Shown piece by piece: positions 1 through 7,585 of a stretch of DNA of 16,399 bases. Within the stretch, counting starts at the first letter, position 1. The number at the start of each line of letters is the position of its first letter. Made by a program: the position numbers and the translations under genes. Source of the stretch: Bacteroidales bacterium UBA5621 (GTDB lineage Bacteria > Bacteroidota > Bacteroidia > Bacteroidales > VadinHA17); NCBI GenBank assembly GCA_002424525.1, contig DIKJ01000008.1, forward strand, positions 1,522 through 17,920, given 5' to 3'. Under the pieces are notes generated by a model that saw only the letters and a program-made list of their open reading frames with translations, did no database searches and was not told where the DNA came from.

Positions 1-1005
1 AGTTACATTGAGGGATTCGATGAGAACCAGATAGAGGTTTTCAAGTCATCATTCAACACCACTGTAAACTATATTCACTATGAGCTCGCTTTTCCGAACG
101 AGAGGGTTCGTCTCAACCTTTCGGGAAATTATGTGATTGTGGTTTATCCCGGCTTCAACCCGGACAAACCTGTCCTTACCCGAAGGTTCGTGGTAACCGA
201 AGATGCCGCAGGAATAACCGCTGACCTGCGGAGGCCTCAGATGACGGATGACAACAACAGGAACCAGCAGGTGCATTTCACCGTCAGCTTCACAGGCCTC
301 ACAATTCTTGATCCCTACCGGAACATTTATGCATTCATTCTTCAGAATGGAAGATGGGACCGGGCCAAAACAAACCTGAAAGCTGACCTGACAGGCAACA
401 ATGAGCTGAAATATAATTCACTGTCCGACAAAAATATATTTCCGGGGGGAAATGAATTCAGATACTTCGATATACGGAGCATAAGATACAAATCTGAATT
501 TATCAGCAGAATAGACTATGTTTTTCCCAATTACAATATCCTGCTTCACCCGTCAGAGAACAGGGAGTTCAAACCTTATTTTTACTCGCAGGATTTCAAT
601 GGAAAATATGTTATTGCTGTTCAGGAAGGGCAGAATCACAATACTGATGCCGACTACGTTAATGTGTTTTTTACCCTGCCATTAAAATACATGCTGTCAG
701 GCGGAGGGGTATCTGTAACGGGAGCTTTTAACAACTGGAATCGCGATGACGGGAACCTTATGCGTTATAATCATGATAACCAGGCATATGAATGCACTAT
801 TATGCTCAAACAGGGCTGGTATAACTTTGAATACGCTTATCTGAAAGAGGGGACCACCGATAGCAAATCCGATATGTTTGAAGGCAGTCATTATCAGACA
901 GAGAACGATTACCTGATCCTCATCTACTACAGGAACCCCCGGGACCGTTACGACCGTGTTATTGGTTCAGTTGTAGCAAATACCTTAAACCGTATTTCGG
1001 GTTAA
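1..1005 (+). CDS. Type IX secretion system Plug protein (DUF5103 family), 5'-truncated
   Basis: The reading frame is open from the first base, so the gene starts left of the window; 334 codons are visible. The product resembles the DUF5103 family, now called the T9SS Plug protein. Plug is a periplasmic partner of the SprA outer-membrane translocon that seals its pore when no substrate is engaged (family knowledge). The visible part starts within the N-terminal beta domain, with the family-like stretch SGNYVIVVYPG and then DPDKP-type residues followed by LTRRF. It ends with an E-set/AMPK-CBM-like segment (VTGAFNNWN, then a W-Y-N-F-E-Y run), which is typical of the C-terminus of this family. 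The stop TAA at 1003-1005 overlaps the stop of the convergent mogA gene. From the usual family length of about 400 residues or more, roughly the first fifth is missing. Identification is by recognised motifs, not by a search. Confidence 0.85.
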   Translation, partial: SYIEGFDENQIEVFKSSFNTTVNYIHYELAFPNERVRLNLSGNYVIVVYPGFNPDKPVLTRRFVVTEDAAGITADLRRPQMTDDNNRNQQVHFTVSFTGLTILDPYRNIYAFILQNGRWDRAKTNLKADLTGNNELKYNSLSDKNIFPGGNEFRYFDIRSIRYKSEFISRIDYVFPNYNILLHPSENREFKPYFYSQDFNGKYVIAVQEGQNHNTDADYVNVFFTLPLKYMLSGGGVSVTGAFNNWNRDDGNLMRYNHDNQAYECTIMLKQGWYNFEYAYLKEGTTDSKSDMFEGSHYQTENDYLILIYYRNPRDRYDRVIGSVVANTLNRISG

Positions 1006-1514
1006 TGAGCTGGATGGTCATCTATCCCATATTGCATTAATATTGTGTGCTTAAGTGTTTTAGTTATTTCAGACATATACTCCTCAACAGCCCTGACCGA
1101 ACCGGGGAGTGTGTAGACAAGAGAATTGCCTATAATGCCGGCTACTCCTCCGCTAAGCAGTGCATTTGGTTTGACTGATCCATATTTGACCCTGATAAAC
1201 TCCATTATTCCGGGGATCGTTTTTTTCATAAGCGGGGCAACCGTTTCGACTGTTATGTCCCTCGGCCCGATGCCTGTTCCGCCTGTAGTGAAGATTATAT
1301 TGAATTCATTCCCTGCCTTTAAAAGCATATTGCGCAAAATACCGGCATCATCAGGGATTATGGCAGTACTGATCTTAAACCTCCAGTCAATTGAACCGAG
1401 GTATTCAGATATCTTTTCACAAATCGCGGGACCGCTCCGGTCTTCATATTTCCCGTCAGAGGCCCGGTCGCTTAATGTAACAACAAGGATCTCAAATTTT
1501 TCAGGTAATCTCAT
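1002..1514 (-). CDS. mogA: Molybdopterin adenylyltransferase (MogA/MoaB family)
   Basis: This 170-residue cytoplasmic enzyme would adenylylate molybdopterin, giving MPT-AMP, the activated form used by MoeA for metal insertion. The MoCF-fold signature TTGGTGIGPRD is at residues 76-86, and LSDRASDGKYEDRSGP (14-29) resembles the MogA N-terminus. A second conserved run, SGGVAGIIGNSLVYTLPGS (121-139), matches the family's GIRGxxLixxLPG-type region. The frame extends 63 bases upstream, but ATG at 1514 is preferred because it overlaps the moaC stop as ATGA, a classical translational-coupling junction. It is the last gene of the wtp-moe-moa operon, and its TAA overlaps the convergent Plug gene by 4 bases, leaving no room for a terminator between them. 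MogA and MoaB cannot be separated firmly by eye, but their reaction is the same. Confidence 0.88.
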   Translation of the reverse strand: MRLPEKFEILVVTLSDRASDGKYEDRSGPAICEKISEYLGSIDWRFKISTAIIPDDAGILRNMLLKAGNEFNIIFTTGGTGIGPRDITVETVAPLMKKTIPGIMEFIRVKYGSVKPNALLSGGVAGIIGNSLVYTLPGSVRAVEEYMSEITKTLKHTILMQYGIDDHPAH

Positions 1515-1957
1515 TCTTTGGTTTTTTCCAAAAGTGAAATATTGTCGATAACCATCTCCCGGTCGACCGCCTTGCACATGTCATAGAGTGTCAGCAACGC
1601 TACCGCAACTGAGGTAAGGGCCTCCATCTCTGCGCCTGTTCTACCGGTGGTGGCAACCTCGCTCTCAGCCACGATCCCGGTACTGTCTGCTTTCAGGTCG
1701 AGCCTTATGTTATCGAGAAGAATATTATGACAAAGGGGGATAAGTCCCGATGTCATTTTAGCAGCATTGATTCCTGCAATCTGTGCTACCGTAAGCACAT
1801 CCCCCTTCTTAAGCTTATTGCCGGCTACCAGTTTCAGTGTTTCAGCCGAAAGGCTTATATGCCCGCTTGCCCTGGCTTTCCTCTTCTGTATTTCCTTATT
1901 CCCGACATCAACCATCGAAGCCTTGCCGGAATTATCAGTATGTGTCAGTTTCTTCAT
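1511..1957 (-). CDS. moaC: Cyclic pyranopterin monophosphate synthase MoaC
   Basis: MoaC works with MoaA to turn the rearranged GTP intermediate (3',8-cyclo-GTP) into cyclic pyranopterin monophosphate. The 148 residues are close to the family's usual length of about 160 and cover the whole fold. Visible signatures are MVDVGNK near the N-terminus, AGINAAKMTSGLIPLCH (61-77) and GRTGAEMEALT with LYDMCKA further on. Lys51 (in KKGDV), His77 and Lys129 fall where the E. coli active-site residues Lys51, His77 and Lys131 lie, so the enzyme looks catalytically intact. The gene starts 6 bases after the moaA stop and has an AGGAGG upstream. Its own TGA overlaps the mogA start. Confidence 0.95.
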   Translation of the reverse strand: MKKLTHTDNSGKASMVDVGNKEIQKRKARASGHISLSAETLKLVAGNKLKKGDVLTVAQIAGINAAKMTSGLIPLCHNILLDNIRLDLKADSTGIVAESEVATTGRTGAEMEALTSVAVALLTLYDMCKAVDREMVIDNISLLEKTKE

Positions 1958-1963
1958 TTTTTA

Positions 1964-2764
1964 TCAGCCTCCTATATTATAGAATTCACCTGTGTTGTTG
2001 TTTATACCGGCTTCAGGTTTATTTTCGACTGCCAGTCTGAGGGCTTTTTCATAACCTAGCTCCCTTATATCGAATTCTGCCGGGCTGAAGAGACAAGGCT
2101 TGAGCTTTCCCTTCGCCGTGAGCCTCAAACGGTTGCACATCATGCAGTTCCCGCCTGTCCCTCCATCCACAACTGAAAAAACCCCCCGGCAAAGGTCCAT
2201 CTGTCGTATATATCTGATTGACAGATTCTTTTTCATACAGAATTCAGCCAATGCCCATGCATCTTTCTCGTTCCGCGACTCACTTACAACACAGTTGATC
2301 TTCACCGGGAGCAATCCTGCATCTGTGGCAGCCCTGATACCCTCCAGAACATCTTTAACGTTCCCGTTCCTTGTGATATATTTGTACCTCCGGGGGTCAA
2401 TGGCATCGAGACTTATATTAACTCTCTGAAGCCCTGAGTGTTTAAGCGCAATTGCATATTCTCCGAGAAGTATTCCGTTGGTTGTCATCGAAAGATCGGT
2501 GATCCCGCTGATTCCGGCAATCATTCCTACCAGGGCCACAATATTCTTTCTGACAAGAGGTTCCCCGCCTGTTATCCTTACCCTGGAAATCCCATTACTG
2601 ACAGCAACGCGGGTGAACTCCGTAATTTCATTAAATGAGAGTATATCCTCGTGCCTCAGCAGTTTTACCCCTTCCTCCGGCATGCAATATCTGCATCGCA
2701 GGTTACACCTGTCGGTGACTGAAATACGCAGATAGTCTATATTTCTGTTAAATCTGTCGAACAT
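1964..2764 (-). CDS. moaA: GTP 3',8-cyclase MoaA, unusually short form
   Basis: This radical SAM enzyme catalyses the first step of molybdenum/tungsten pterin cofactor synthesis, from GTP to 3',8-cyclo-GTP. The SAM-binding cluster motif is C20-x3-C24-x2-C27, followed by the glycine motif TGGEPLVR (65-72) and NISLDAID (116-123). The C-terminal cluster ligands are C207, C210 and C224 in CMMCNRLRLTAKGKLKPC, the GTP-binding part of MoaA. The protein ends in Gly-Gly, as MoaA proteins do. At 266 residues it is much shorter than the usual 320-340. About 50 residues are missing between the barrel and the second cluster, and about 20 after it. The ATG at 2764 overlaps the moeA end by 17 bases. The complete set of cysteines and the operon context argue for an active MoaA rather than another radical SAM enzyme. 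Confidence 0.9.
   Translation of the reverse strand: MFDRFNRNIDYLRISVTDRCNLRCRYCMPEEGVKLLRHEDILSFNEITEFTRVAVSNGISRVRITGGEPLVRKNIVALVGMIAGISGITDLSMTTNGILLGEYAIALKHSGLQRVNISLDAIDPRRYKYITRNGNVKDVLEGIRAATDAGLLPVKINCVVSESRNEKDAWALAEFCMKKNLSIRYIRQMDLCRGVFSVVDGGTGGNCMMCNRLRLTAKGKLKPCLFSPAEFDIRELGYEKALRLAVENKPEAGINNNTGEFYNIGG
1968..1973 (-). promoter_or_regulatory. Shine-Dalgarno sequence of moaC inside the last codons of moaA
   Basis: On the minus strand AGGAGG lies 10 bases upstream of the moaC ATG (1955-1957). The same bases form the last codons of moaA (ATA GGA GGC TGA), which encode the C-terminal Gly-Gly. Strong SD sequences are uncommon in Bacteroidota, so the match may result from the diglycine codons rather than from selection for ribosome binding. 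Confidence 0.5.
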
Positions 2765-3947
2765 TTACTATCTCCCCTTTTTTAAGGCTTAATTTCCCGG
2801 CAGGTACCTGCATTATGCCATCGGCATGGGTCAGGGATGCAATGTGTGCCGATCCGTGGAATTCTACAGGAACAACAGATCCTCTTTTATCAGTTATTAC
2901 CGGTATGTATGCCATGCGGTCGGCAGACTTGCGTGAGTAATCAACTCCTGCCGGGAGGGCAATATCCGTAATACCGCTGTGGCATCCCATCATCCGCAGG
3001 ATCAGCGGACGGACAAGCAGTTCAAACTGCATGAAGGATGACACCGGGTTGCCCGGCAGGCCAAAAACGAGTGCTGCGGGATGAACTCCAAATGTGGTTG
3101 GCTTTCCTGGCTGAACGGCTACCCTGGTAAAGAGTATTTTCACACCGGCCTTTTCCATCACCATAGGCACAAAATCAAATTCTCCCATTGAAACACCCCC
3201 GGTGATAATAACGATATCATTTTCGGATATCGCCTTTTCAACTATTCTGTAAGTTTCATCTTCATCGTCAGAGGCAATCCCGTAAAATGTTGGCGCAGCT
3301 CCTGCCCTTTCAGCCTGGGCGGCGAGCTGATAAGAATTACTGTCCCGTATCTGTCCGGGAGCTGGTTTCGCTGCAGGATCAACAAGTTCGTTTCCTGAGC
3401 TTATGATTGCCAGCCCCGGCCTCTTTCTGGTAAGCACCCGCGTGTAACCGGCCGCAGCCATAACCGCGATATCCTGAGGTTTAATAAGCTTGCCTGCCTC
3501 CAGGACCTGTTCTCCGGCTCTGATGTCCTCCCCCCGCAATGAAATATTGTTCTTCGCCGACGATCCCCTGCAGATTACTCTGCCCGAAGGAAGCATTTCT
3601 GCATCTTCGATCATAAAAACCATATCGCATTCTGCAGGAACCACACTCCCTGTCATAATCTTTGAGCACTGCCTTTTACCAACAGGTACTTTCGGCATTT
3701 TACCAGCAGGAATTGTTTCAATAACCTCGAGTTCCAAACCCATTTCTTCCCTTCTGCAGGCATAACCGTCAACTGCAGACCTGTTAAAGGGTGGCATGTC
3801 GATATCGCTCAGAACATTTTCAGCCAGAATCCTTCCTGATGAGATGTCAAAAGGGATTGTCTCGACAGCGGTTTCAAAGGCGGAATCTGCAACTATCCTC
3901 AGCGCTTCTTCAAACTGTATTATTGGTGTGTCTGTTATACTTTTCAT
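2748..3947 (-). CDS. moeA: Molybdopterin molybdenumtransferase MoeA
   Basis: MoeA inserts molybdate or tungstate into adenylylated molybdopterin, hydrolysing MPT-AMP made by MogA. The 399-residue length is normal. Diagnostic runs are DMPPFNRSAVDGYA (50-63), SSGNELVD (183-190), TGGVSMGEFDFV (249-260), QPGKPT (279-284) and GLPGNPVSS (296-304), with the usual C-terminal beta domain after residue 325. ATG at 3947 lies 2 bases after the wtpC stop, and the 3' end overlaps moaA by 17 bases, so it is translated within the operon. Position directly after the oxyanion transporter genes suggests the metal is passed from uptake to insertion within one transcriptional unit. Whether it prefers Mo or W cannot be told from the sequence. 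Confidence 0.95.
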   Translation of the reverse strand: MKSITDTPIIQFEEALRIVADSAFETAVETIPFDISSGRILAENVLSDIDMPPFNRSAVDGYACRREEMGLELEVIETIPAGKMPKVPVGKRQCSKIMTGSVVPAECDMVFMIEDAEMLPSGRVICRGSSAKNNISLRGEDIRAGEQVLEAGKLIKPQDIAVMAAAGYTRVLTRKRPGLAIISSGNELVDPAAKPAPGQIRDSNSYQLAAQAERAGAAPTFYGIASDDEDETYRIVEKAISENDIVIITGGVSMGEFDFVPMVMEKAGVKILFTRVAVQPGKPTTFGVHPAALVFGLPGNPVSSFMQFELLVRPLILRMMGCHSGITDIALPAGVDYSRKSADRMAYIPVITDKRGSVVPVEFHGSAHIASLTHADGIMQVPAGKLSLKKGEIVNVRQI

Positions 3948-3949
3948 AA

Positions 3950-5011
3950 TTATATGCGTTCGTTCAATACCACGGCAGCCCGGGCAGGGAAAGTTATCCA
4001 GACGTCAGACAATTCCCTTGCTTCAAGTTGTTCAAATTCTTCCTGCCTGACATCAACAAAAAATTTCTCGCCTGCATCAACCAGGAGCTCCATCCCGTAA
4101 ACGCAAGGAATAATGTCGGCAATGGTTCCCATAAAGCAGTTGTCAAATTCCCCGGCTGGTTTTTCCCTGAAGACTTTAACATCATCGCTCCGTATTATGA
4201 CGAGGCCCTCGCCGGGATGATTATCTCCCTCTATGTTGAAAACCAGCTTGTTCGGGCAGATGGCTTTCCATTTTCCTCTTTCCTGACTGAACCTGACCCT
4301 GAAAAAATTTCTGATCCCCGCATATCGTGCAACGAATCTGTTGACCGGTTTTCTGAAGACCTCGGCAGGCAAACCCTCCTGTATTATTCTTCCGTTATGG
4401 ATAACTCCCGCCCTTGAAGCCAGATTCACAGCTTCCCTGTAATCGTGAGTAACATGTATGATTGTATGTCCGTCCCTGTTAAGCTTCCTTAGTATTCTCT
4501 TGATATCGTCTCTCAGGCTTGCATCTACCGAAGCCATTGGTTCGTCGAGGAGCAGGAGGCGCGGTGATGTGACAAGTGTGCGTGCCAGAGCCACCCTCTG
4601 CAGTTCACCTCCCGACAGGTTTGGTGTATTGCGGTTCAGGAGATGATCAATGTTCATTCCGGCTGCAATATTTTTAACTGCTGTAAAAATTTCCTTTTTG
4701 TCAGTTTTCCTGGCCATCAGTGGGTAGGCTATATTGCCGAATACCGTCATATTAGGAAATATTGCATAATCCTGAAACACAAGGCCGGTATTTCGTTTCT
4801 GAATCTTTCTGTGCGTAATATTCTCATCATCAAGCCATATACTTCCTGAGTCCGGAAGAGTCAGTCCGGCAATGAGCTCAAGGAGCAGTGTCTTTCCTGA
4901 CCCTGACCGCCCCAGCAGCACATAATACTCACCTTCCCTTATATTGAGGTTTATGTCTGACAGAGCAAACTGGCCAAATCTCTTGTTAATATTTTCAAGC
5001 CTCAGCATCAT
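3950..5011 (-). CDS. wtpC: Tungstate/molybdate ABC transporter ATP-binding protein
   Basis: The ATPase subunit of an oxyanion importer, on the cytoplasmic face of the inner membrane. All nucleotide-binding motifs are present: Walker A GRSGSGKT (34-41), Q-loop VFQDYAIFPNM with Gln80, signature LSGGELQRVALAR (132-144), Walker B LLLLDEP (152-158) and H-loop His189. After residue 225 comes a region of about 125 residues with the look of a ModC/WtpC C-terminal domain (MOP/TOBE-like), including VIIRSDDVKVF. Such domains usually bind oxyanion or help dimerise. The start is a tandem ATG ATG at 5011 and 5008, overlapping the end of wtpB by 17 bases; either could be used. ModC and WtpC are hard to separate alone; the WtpA-type binding protein in the operon decides the name. 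Confidence 0.87.
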   Translation of the reverse strand: MMLRLENINKRFGQFALSDINLNIREGEYYVLLGRSGSGKTLLLELIAGLTLPDSGSIWLDDENITHRKIQKRNTGLVFQDYAIFPNMTVFGNIAYPLMARKTDKKEIFTAVKNIAAGMNIDHLLNRNTPNLSGGELQRVALARTLVTSPRLLLLDEPMASVDASLRDDIKRILRKLNRDGHTIIHVTHDYREAVNLASRAGVIHNGRIIQEGLPAEVFRKPVNRFVARYAGIRNFFRVRFSQERGKWKAICPNKLVFNIEGDNHPGEGLVIIRSDDVKVFREKPAGEFDNCFMGTIADIIPCVYGMELLVDAGEKFFVDVRQEEFEQLEARELSDVWITFPARAAVVLNERI

Positions 5012-5801
5012 CAGTGATTTGAGTTATTTTTTTTCTTCTCGCCACTAAGCGCAGCATAATGAAGACCAGGAGAGCAACCAGTATAAAAAGCACTGAAGCG
5101 GGTCGTGAATAGCTCAGGCCATATGAGCTGAACCTTTCATATATCAGCACCGGGGCTATCATCGGGTGATAGGCAACAATAACCACCGCTCCGAACTCAC
5201 TCATCCCCCGGGCGAACATCATAACAAATCCGGTAATAATGCTCTGCCGGGCGAGAGGTATCGATATTGTAAAAAAGACCCTCGAACGGCTTGCCCCAAG
5301 ATTGAGCCCCGCTTTCTCGAGTTTTTCAGGTACAGCGGCAAAGCCGTCGCGGGCAGAGTTAATGAAGAAAGGCAGGCTGACAAAGGCCATGGCCAGGGCA
5401 ATTCCTGCGGGGTTGTTAATAAGGTTCAACCCCACTGCATCAGCTGCCCTGCCCAGCGCTCCGTCGCGCGAGATAAAGCCGAGAATCGCAATCCCTGCGG
5501 CTGTATGTGGCAGTACCACAGGCAGGTCGATAATGCCCTGCACCACATTTTTAAGGGGGAAGTTACGCCGTGCCATAAACCATGCCAGCGGTACAGCACC
5601 CAGGGCAGATATAAAAGTAGCGGTAAAAGAGACCCAGAGAGTCAGCCAGATGCTCTGCTGAACCTCCCTGTCGCCTGCTGTCTCAAAGAAGTCGGACGGA
5701 GCTGTGTGAATGAACAGCCCTGCCAGGGGAGCCAGAATGAACAACAATACAAGTGAAGATAATACGAGCAGAATCCAGCTAAAAGGGTTATATCTTATCA
5801 T
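4995..5801 (-). CDS. wtpB: Tungstate/molybdate ABC transporter permease
   Basis: This 268-residue inner-membrane permease has about six hydrophobic segments (about residues 8-32, 52-76, 96-111, 130-150, 185-212 and 236-255). The EAA-type loop that contacts the ATPase is at 161-182, around EKAGLNLGASRSRV, followed by ISIPLARQSI. LPVVLPHTAAGIAILG (93-108) is a strong ModB/WtpB signature. The frame can be extended to a TTG at 5831 inside wtpA, but ATG at 5801, 4 bases after the wtpA stop and encoding MIRYNPF, gives a normal permease N-terminus and is preferred. No clear Shine-Dalgarno is seen at either start. It lies between its binding protein and its ATPase, as expected for one transporter. 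Confidence 0.9.
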   Translation of the reverse strand: MIRYNPFSWILLVLSSLVLLFILAPLAGLFIHTAPSDFFETAGDREVQQSIWLTLWVSFTATFISALGAVPLAWFMARRNFPLKNVVQGIIDLPVVLPHTAAGIAILGFISRDGALGRAADAVGLNLINNPAGIALAMAFVSLPFFINSARDGFAAVPEKLEKAGLNLGASRSRVFFTISIPLARQSIITGFVMMFARGMSEFGAVVIVAYHPMIAPVLIYERFSSYGLSYSRPASVLFILVALLVFIMLRLVARRKKITQITDDAEA

Positions 5802-5805
5802 AAGA

Positions 5806-6789
5806 TTATATTGCCGTTTTTTCTGTTTCAAAATATTTCTTAAGCTGCTCCGGTATCAGTCCGGGCCTGTAGGTTACCGGAGGGACCAGCGGTTCCTGCC
5901 CGCAATCCCTGAATATCTTCTCTCCTGCCGGACTTAGCATAAAGCCGATAAAACTGATGGCTTCCGCTTTCATTGGAGCATCCCTAAGGATTGTCAGGCT
6001 GTAATTGATATAATCACCCTTCACCTGCATCCTCTCGCCGGGGCTTCTGCCGGCTATATCGACCGATACAGATCCGTAGAGATCGTTCCTGTCGGGATCG
6101 GAGAGGTTAATCGCAGAAGGCAATTCAATGAACCTGAATCCATGTTGTATCGCAACGGACTTATACTGAAACATATAATCAATGGCATTCGACTCTGCGA
6201 GTGCGATAAGGTCCACCTCTTTTGGGCGAATGAAATTTTTGTTCTTGTTCAAAATTTTTTCTGTCAGGCCTGGCTCACCGTAATAGATTTCTGCAAGCTT
6301 TACTGCAAGCACCGATCTGTAACCGCAAGGATCGGAATCCGGATCAGATCGTCCGTAGATGACATTATCCCTGAGCAGGATATCAGTCCAGTTTTCTGAG
6401 TTTATTGCTGATGAATATTCTGATCTGTCAGTGAAGGCTATAACAATCTCATTGGTCGCGAATTTTATGCTCCAGTCAGCATATTCAGGAATAAGAAGTT
6501 CATCAATAACAAAATAATCAGCGGAGGCCATTATATCACATGATTTTTTCAGTTCAGTGATCTTGCGGGCACTTACAAGGCTTCCTGCAGACTCGAGGAG
6601 AATATTAATGTCAGGATGACTCTTCCGGTACTCCTCTGCCAGCTTTTTGAACGGAACCGAAAGGCTGCCGGCGTGGAAGATTATCACGTTCCGTTTCCCC
6701 CGGCCCTGATTGATACAACCGGACAGCAATAAAAATATAAAAGTTAAATTCAGGATTATCAGCCCTGCCCATCTTATTCTATTGTTCAC
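5806..6789 (-). CDS. wtpA: Tungstate/molybdate-binding lipoprotein (WtpA family)
   Basis: The substrate-binding protein of the importer, 327 residues. Residues 8-25 form a lipoprotein signal ending in the lipobox LSGC, with Cys25 as the predicted lipid anchor. The mature part carries the oxyanion-site runs HAGSLS (39-44) and ESAGS (66-70), and the WtpA hallmark GRSDPDSDPCGYR (146-158), which classical bacterial ModA lacks. It is also longer than ModA (about 230-260). WtpA proteins bind tungstate and molybdate very tightly. The position where I expect a metal-coordinating Glu appears to be Gln208 (MFQYKSVA). The only start able to give the signal peptide is GTG at 6789, since an in-frame stop lies 12 bases upstream. 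It is the first gene of the operon, facing thiF across 193 bases. Confidence 0.9.
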   Translation of the reverse strand: MNNRIRWAGLIILNLTFIFLLLSGCINQGRGKRNVIIFHAGSLSVPFKKLAEEYRKSHPDINILLESAGSLVSARKITELKKSCDIMASADYFVIDELLIPEYADWSIKFATNEIVIAFTDRSEYSSAINSENWTDILLRDNVIYGRSDPDSDPCGYRSVLAVKLAEIYYGEPGLTEKILNKNKNFIRPKEVDLIALAESNAIDYMFQYKSVAIQHGFRFIELPSAINLSDPDRNDLYGSVSVDIAGRSPGERMQVKGDYINYSLTILRDAPMKAEAISFIGFMLSPAGEKIFRDCGQEPLVPPVTYRPGLIPEQLKKYFETEKTAI

Positions 6790-6830
6790 TAGTATGTTAG
6801 ATTACTGACGTAAAATTGAACCGGCTTTAT

Positions 6831-6838
6831 CAAAGGTA
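6831..6838 (-). promoter_or_regulatory. Possible -7 element of the wtp-moe-moa operon promoter
   Basis: On the minus strand TACCTTTG exactly matches the Bacteroidota -7 consensus TAnnTTTG. It lies 41 bases upstream of the wtpA GTG, a sensible leader length. No TTG/TTTG -33 element is found at the usual spacing; the nearest TTG is 26 bases upstream. This is the best candidate in the divergent region, but an 8-base pattern with two free positions can occur by chance. Confidence 0.35.
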
Positions 6839-6982
6839 GAATTTATTAATAATCTGCACCATGACAATAATCAATAAGTTAAGTCCCGCCGGAATATTGA
6901 AGGTTAACTCAGAAGTCAGAATAACGGAATGTTTCAAATAACAATATTTGTAAATATCTTTATGGCAGAAAATTAACCAGCA

Positions 6983-7570
6983 ATGAGGTTATCAGACATC
7001 CAGGATCATCTTCGCGGGTACAGGGTTGGCATAGCAGGTGCCGGAGGACTCGGTTCAAACTGCGCCGCAGCTCTTGCCAGGTGTGGCGTCGGAACACTGG
7101 TAATCTCCGATTTTGACAGAATCGAGGAGGGCAATCTAAGCCGCCAGTACTACTTCACCGATCAGGTGGGCATGATGAAAACAACAGCCCTGAAAGAGAA
7201 TCTTGCCCGTATCAATCCTGAAGTATTTGTGATCATATATCAGAAAAAACTTGATCGCGGGAATATCCCTGTAATTTTTTCGGGTTGTGATGTGATAGTT
7301 GAGGCATTTGACACAGCAGAAATGAAAGAGATGCTCATTGAAACTGTTCAGACATTAATGCCGGGAATACCTCTTGTTGTTGGTTCAGGTCTGGCCGGAT
7401 GGGGAATGAGCAATGAAATAAGATGCAGGAAGGTCGATGACACATTTTATGTATGCGGCGATGAATCGTCAGAGACAACAGATGAAATGCCCCCGATGGC
7501 TCCCCGCGTTGGCATGGTGGCCAGTATGCAGGCAAATGTTGTGATTGAGATCCTGATGGAGATGAAATGA
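6983..7570 (+). CDS. ThiF/MoeB-type adenylyltransferase, short family 2 form
   Basis: An E1-like enzyme that adenylylates the C-terminal glycine of a small sulfur-carrier protein using ATP. At 195 residues it matches the short ThiF 'family 2' proteins rather than the 250-residue ThiF/MoeB. The nucleotide-binding loop GAGGLGSN is at 19-26, and DFDRIEEGNLSRQ (43-55) is the classical ThiF/MoeB/HesA motif for ATP. The paired CxxC zinc ligands of full-length MoeB/ThiF are absent; only isolated cysteines such as Cys158 are seen. It is followed after 15 bases by a Gly-Gly-ended carrier protein, its likely substrate. By family it would be called a thiamine protein, but it stands divergently next to a Mo/W cofactor operon that has no other moeB, so a cofactor role is plausible (inference). 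Confidence 0.82.
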   Translation: MRLSDIQDHLRGYRVGIAGAGGLGSNCAAALARCGVGTLVISDFDRIEEGNLSRQYYFTDQVGMMKTTALKENLARINPEVFVIIYQKKLDRGNIPVIFSGCDVIVEAFDTAEMKEMLIETVQTLMPGIPLVVGSGLAGWGMSNEIRCRKVDDTFYVCGDESSETTDEMPPMAPRVGMVASMQANVVIEILMEMK

Positions 7571-7585
7571 AAAGCAAAGTTCCGA

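Noticed and set aside
5166..5756. A 196-codon open frame on the plus strand within wtpB
   Set aside because: It is antisense to a clear membrane permease, has no recognisable motif and a composition typical of a shadow frame.
6943..6962. AATATTTG and TATCTTTA as possible promoter cores for the thiF-type gene
   Set aside because: Each has one mismatch to TAnnTTTG and neither has a TTG at suitable distance; the AT-rich DNA makes such near-matches common.
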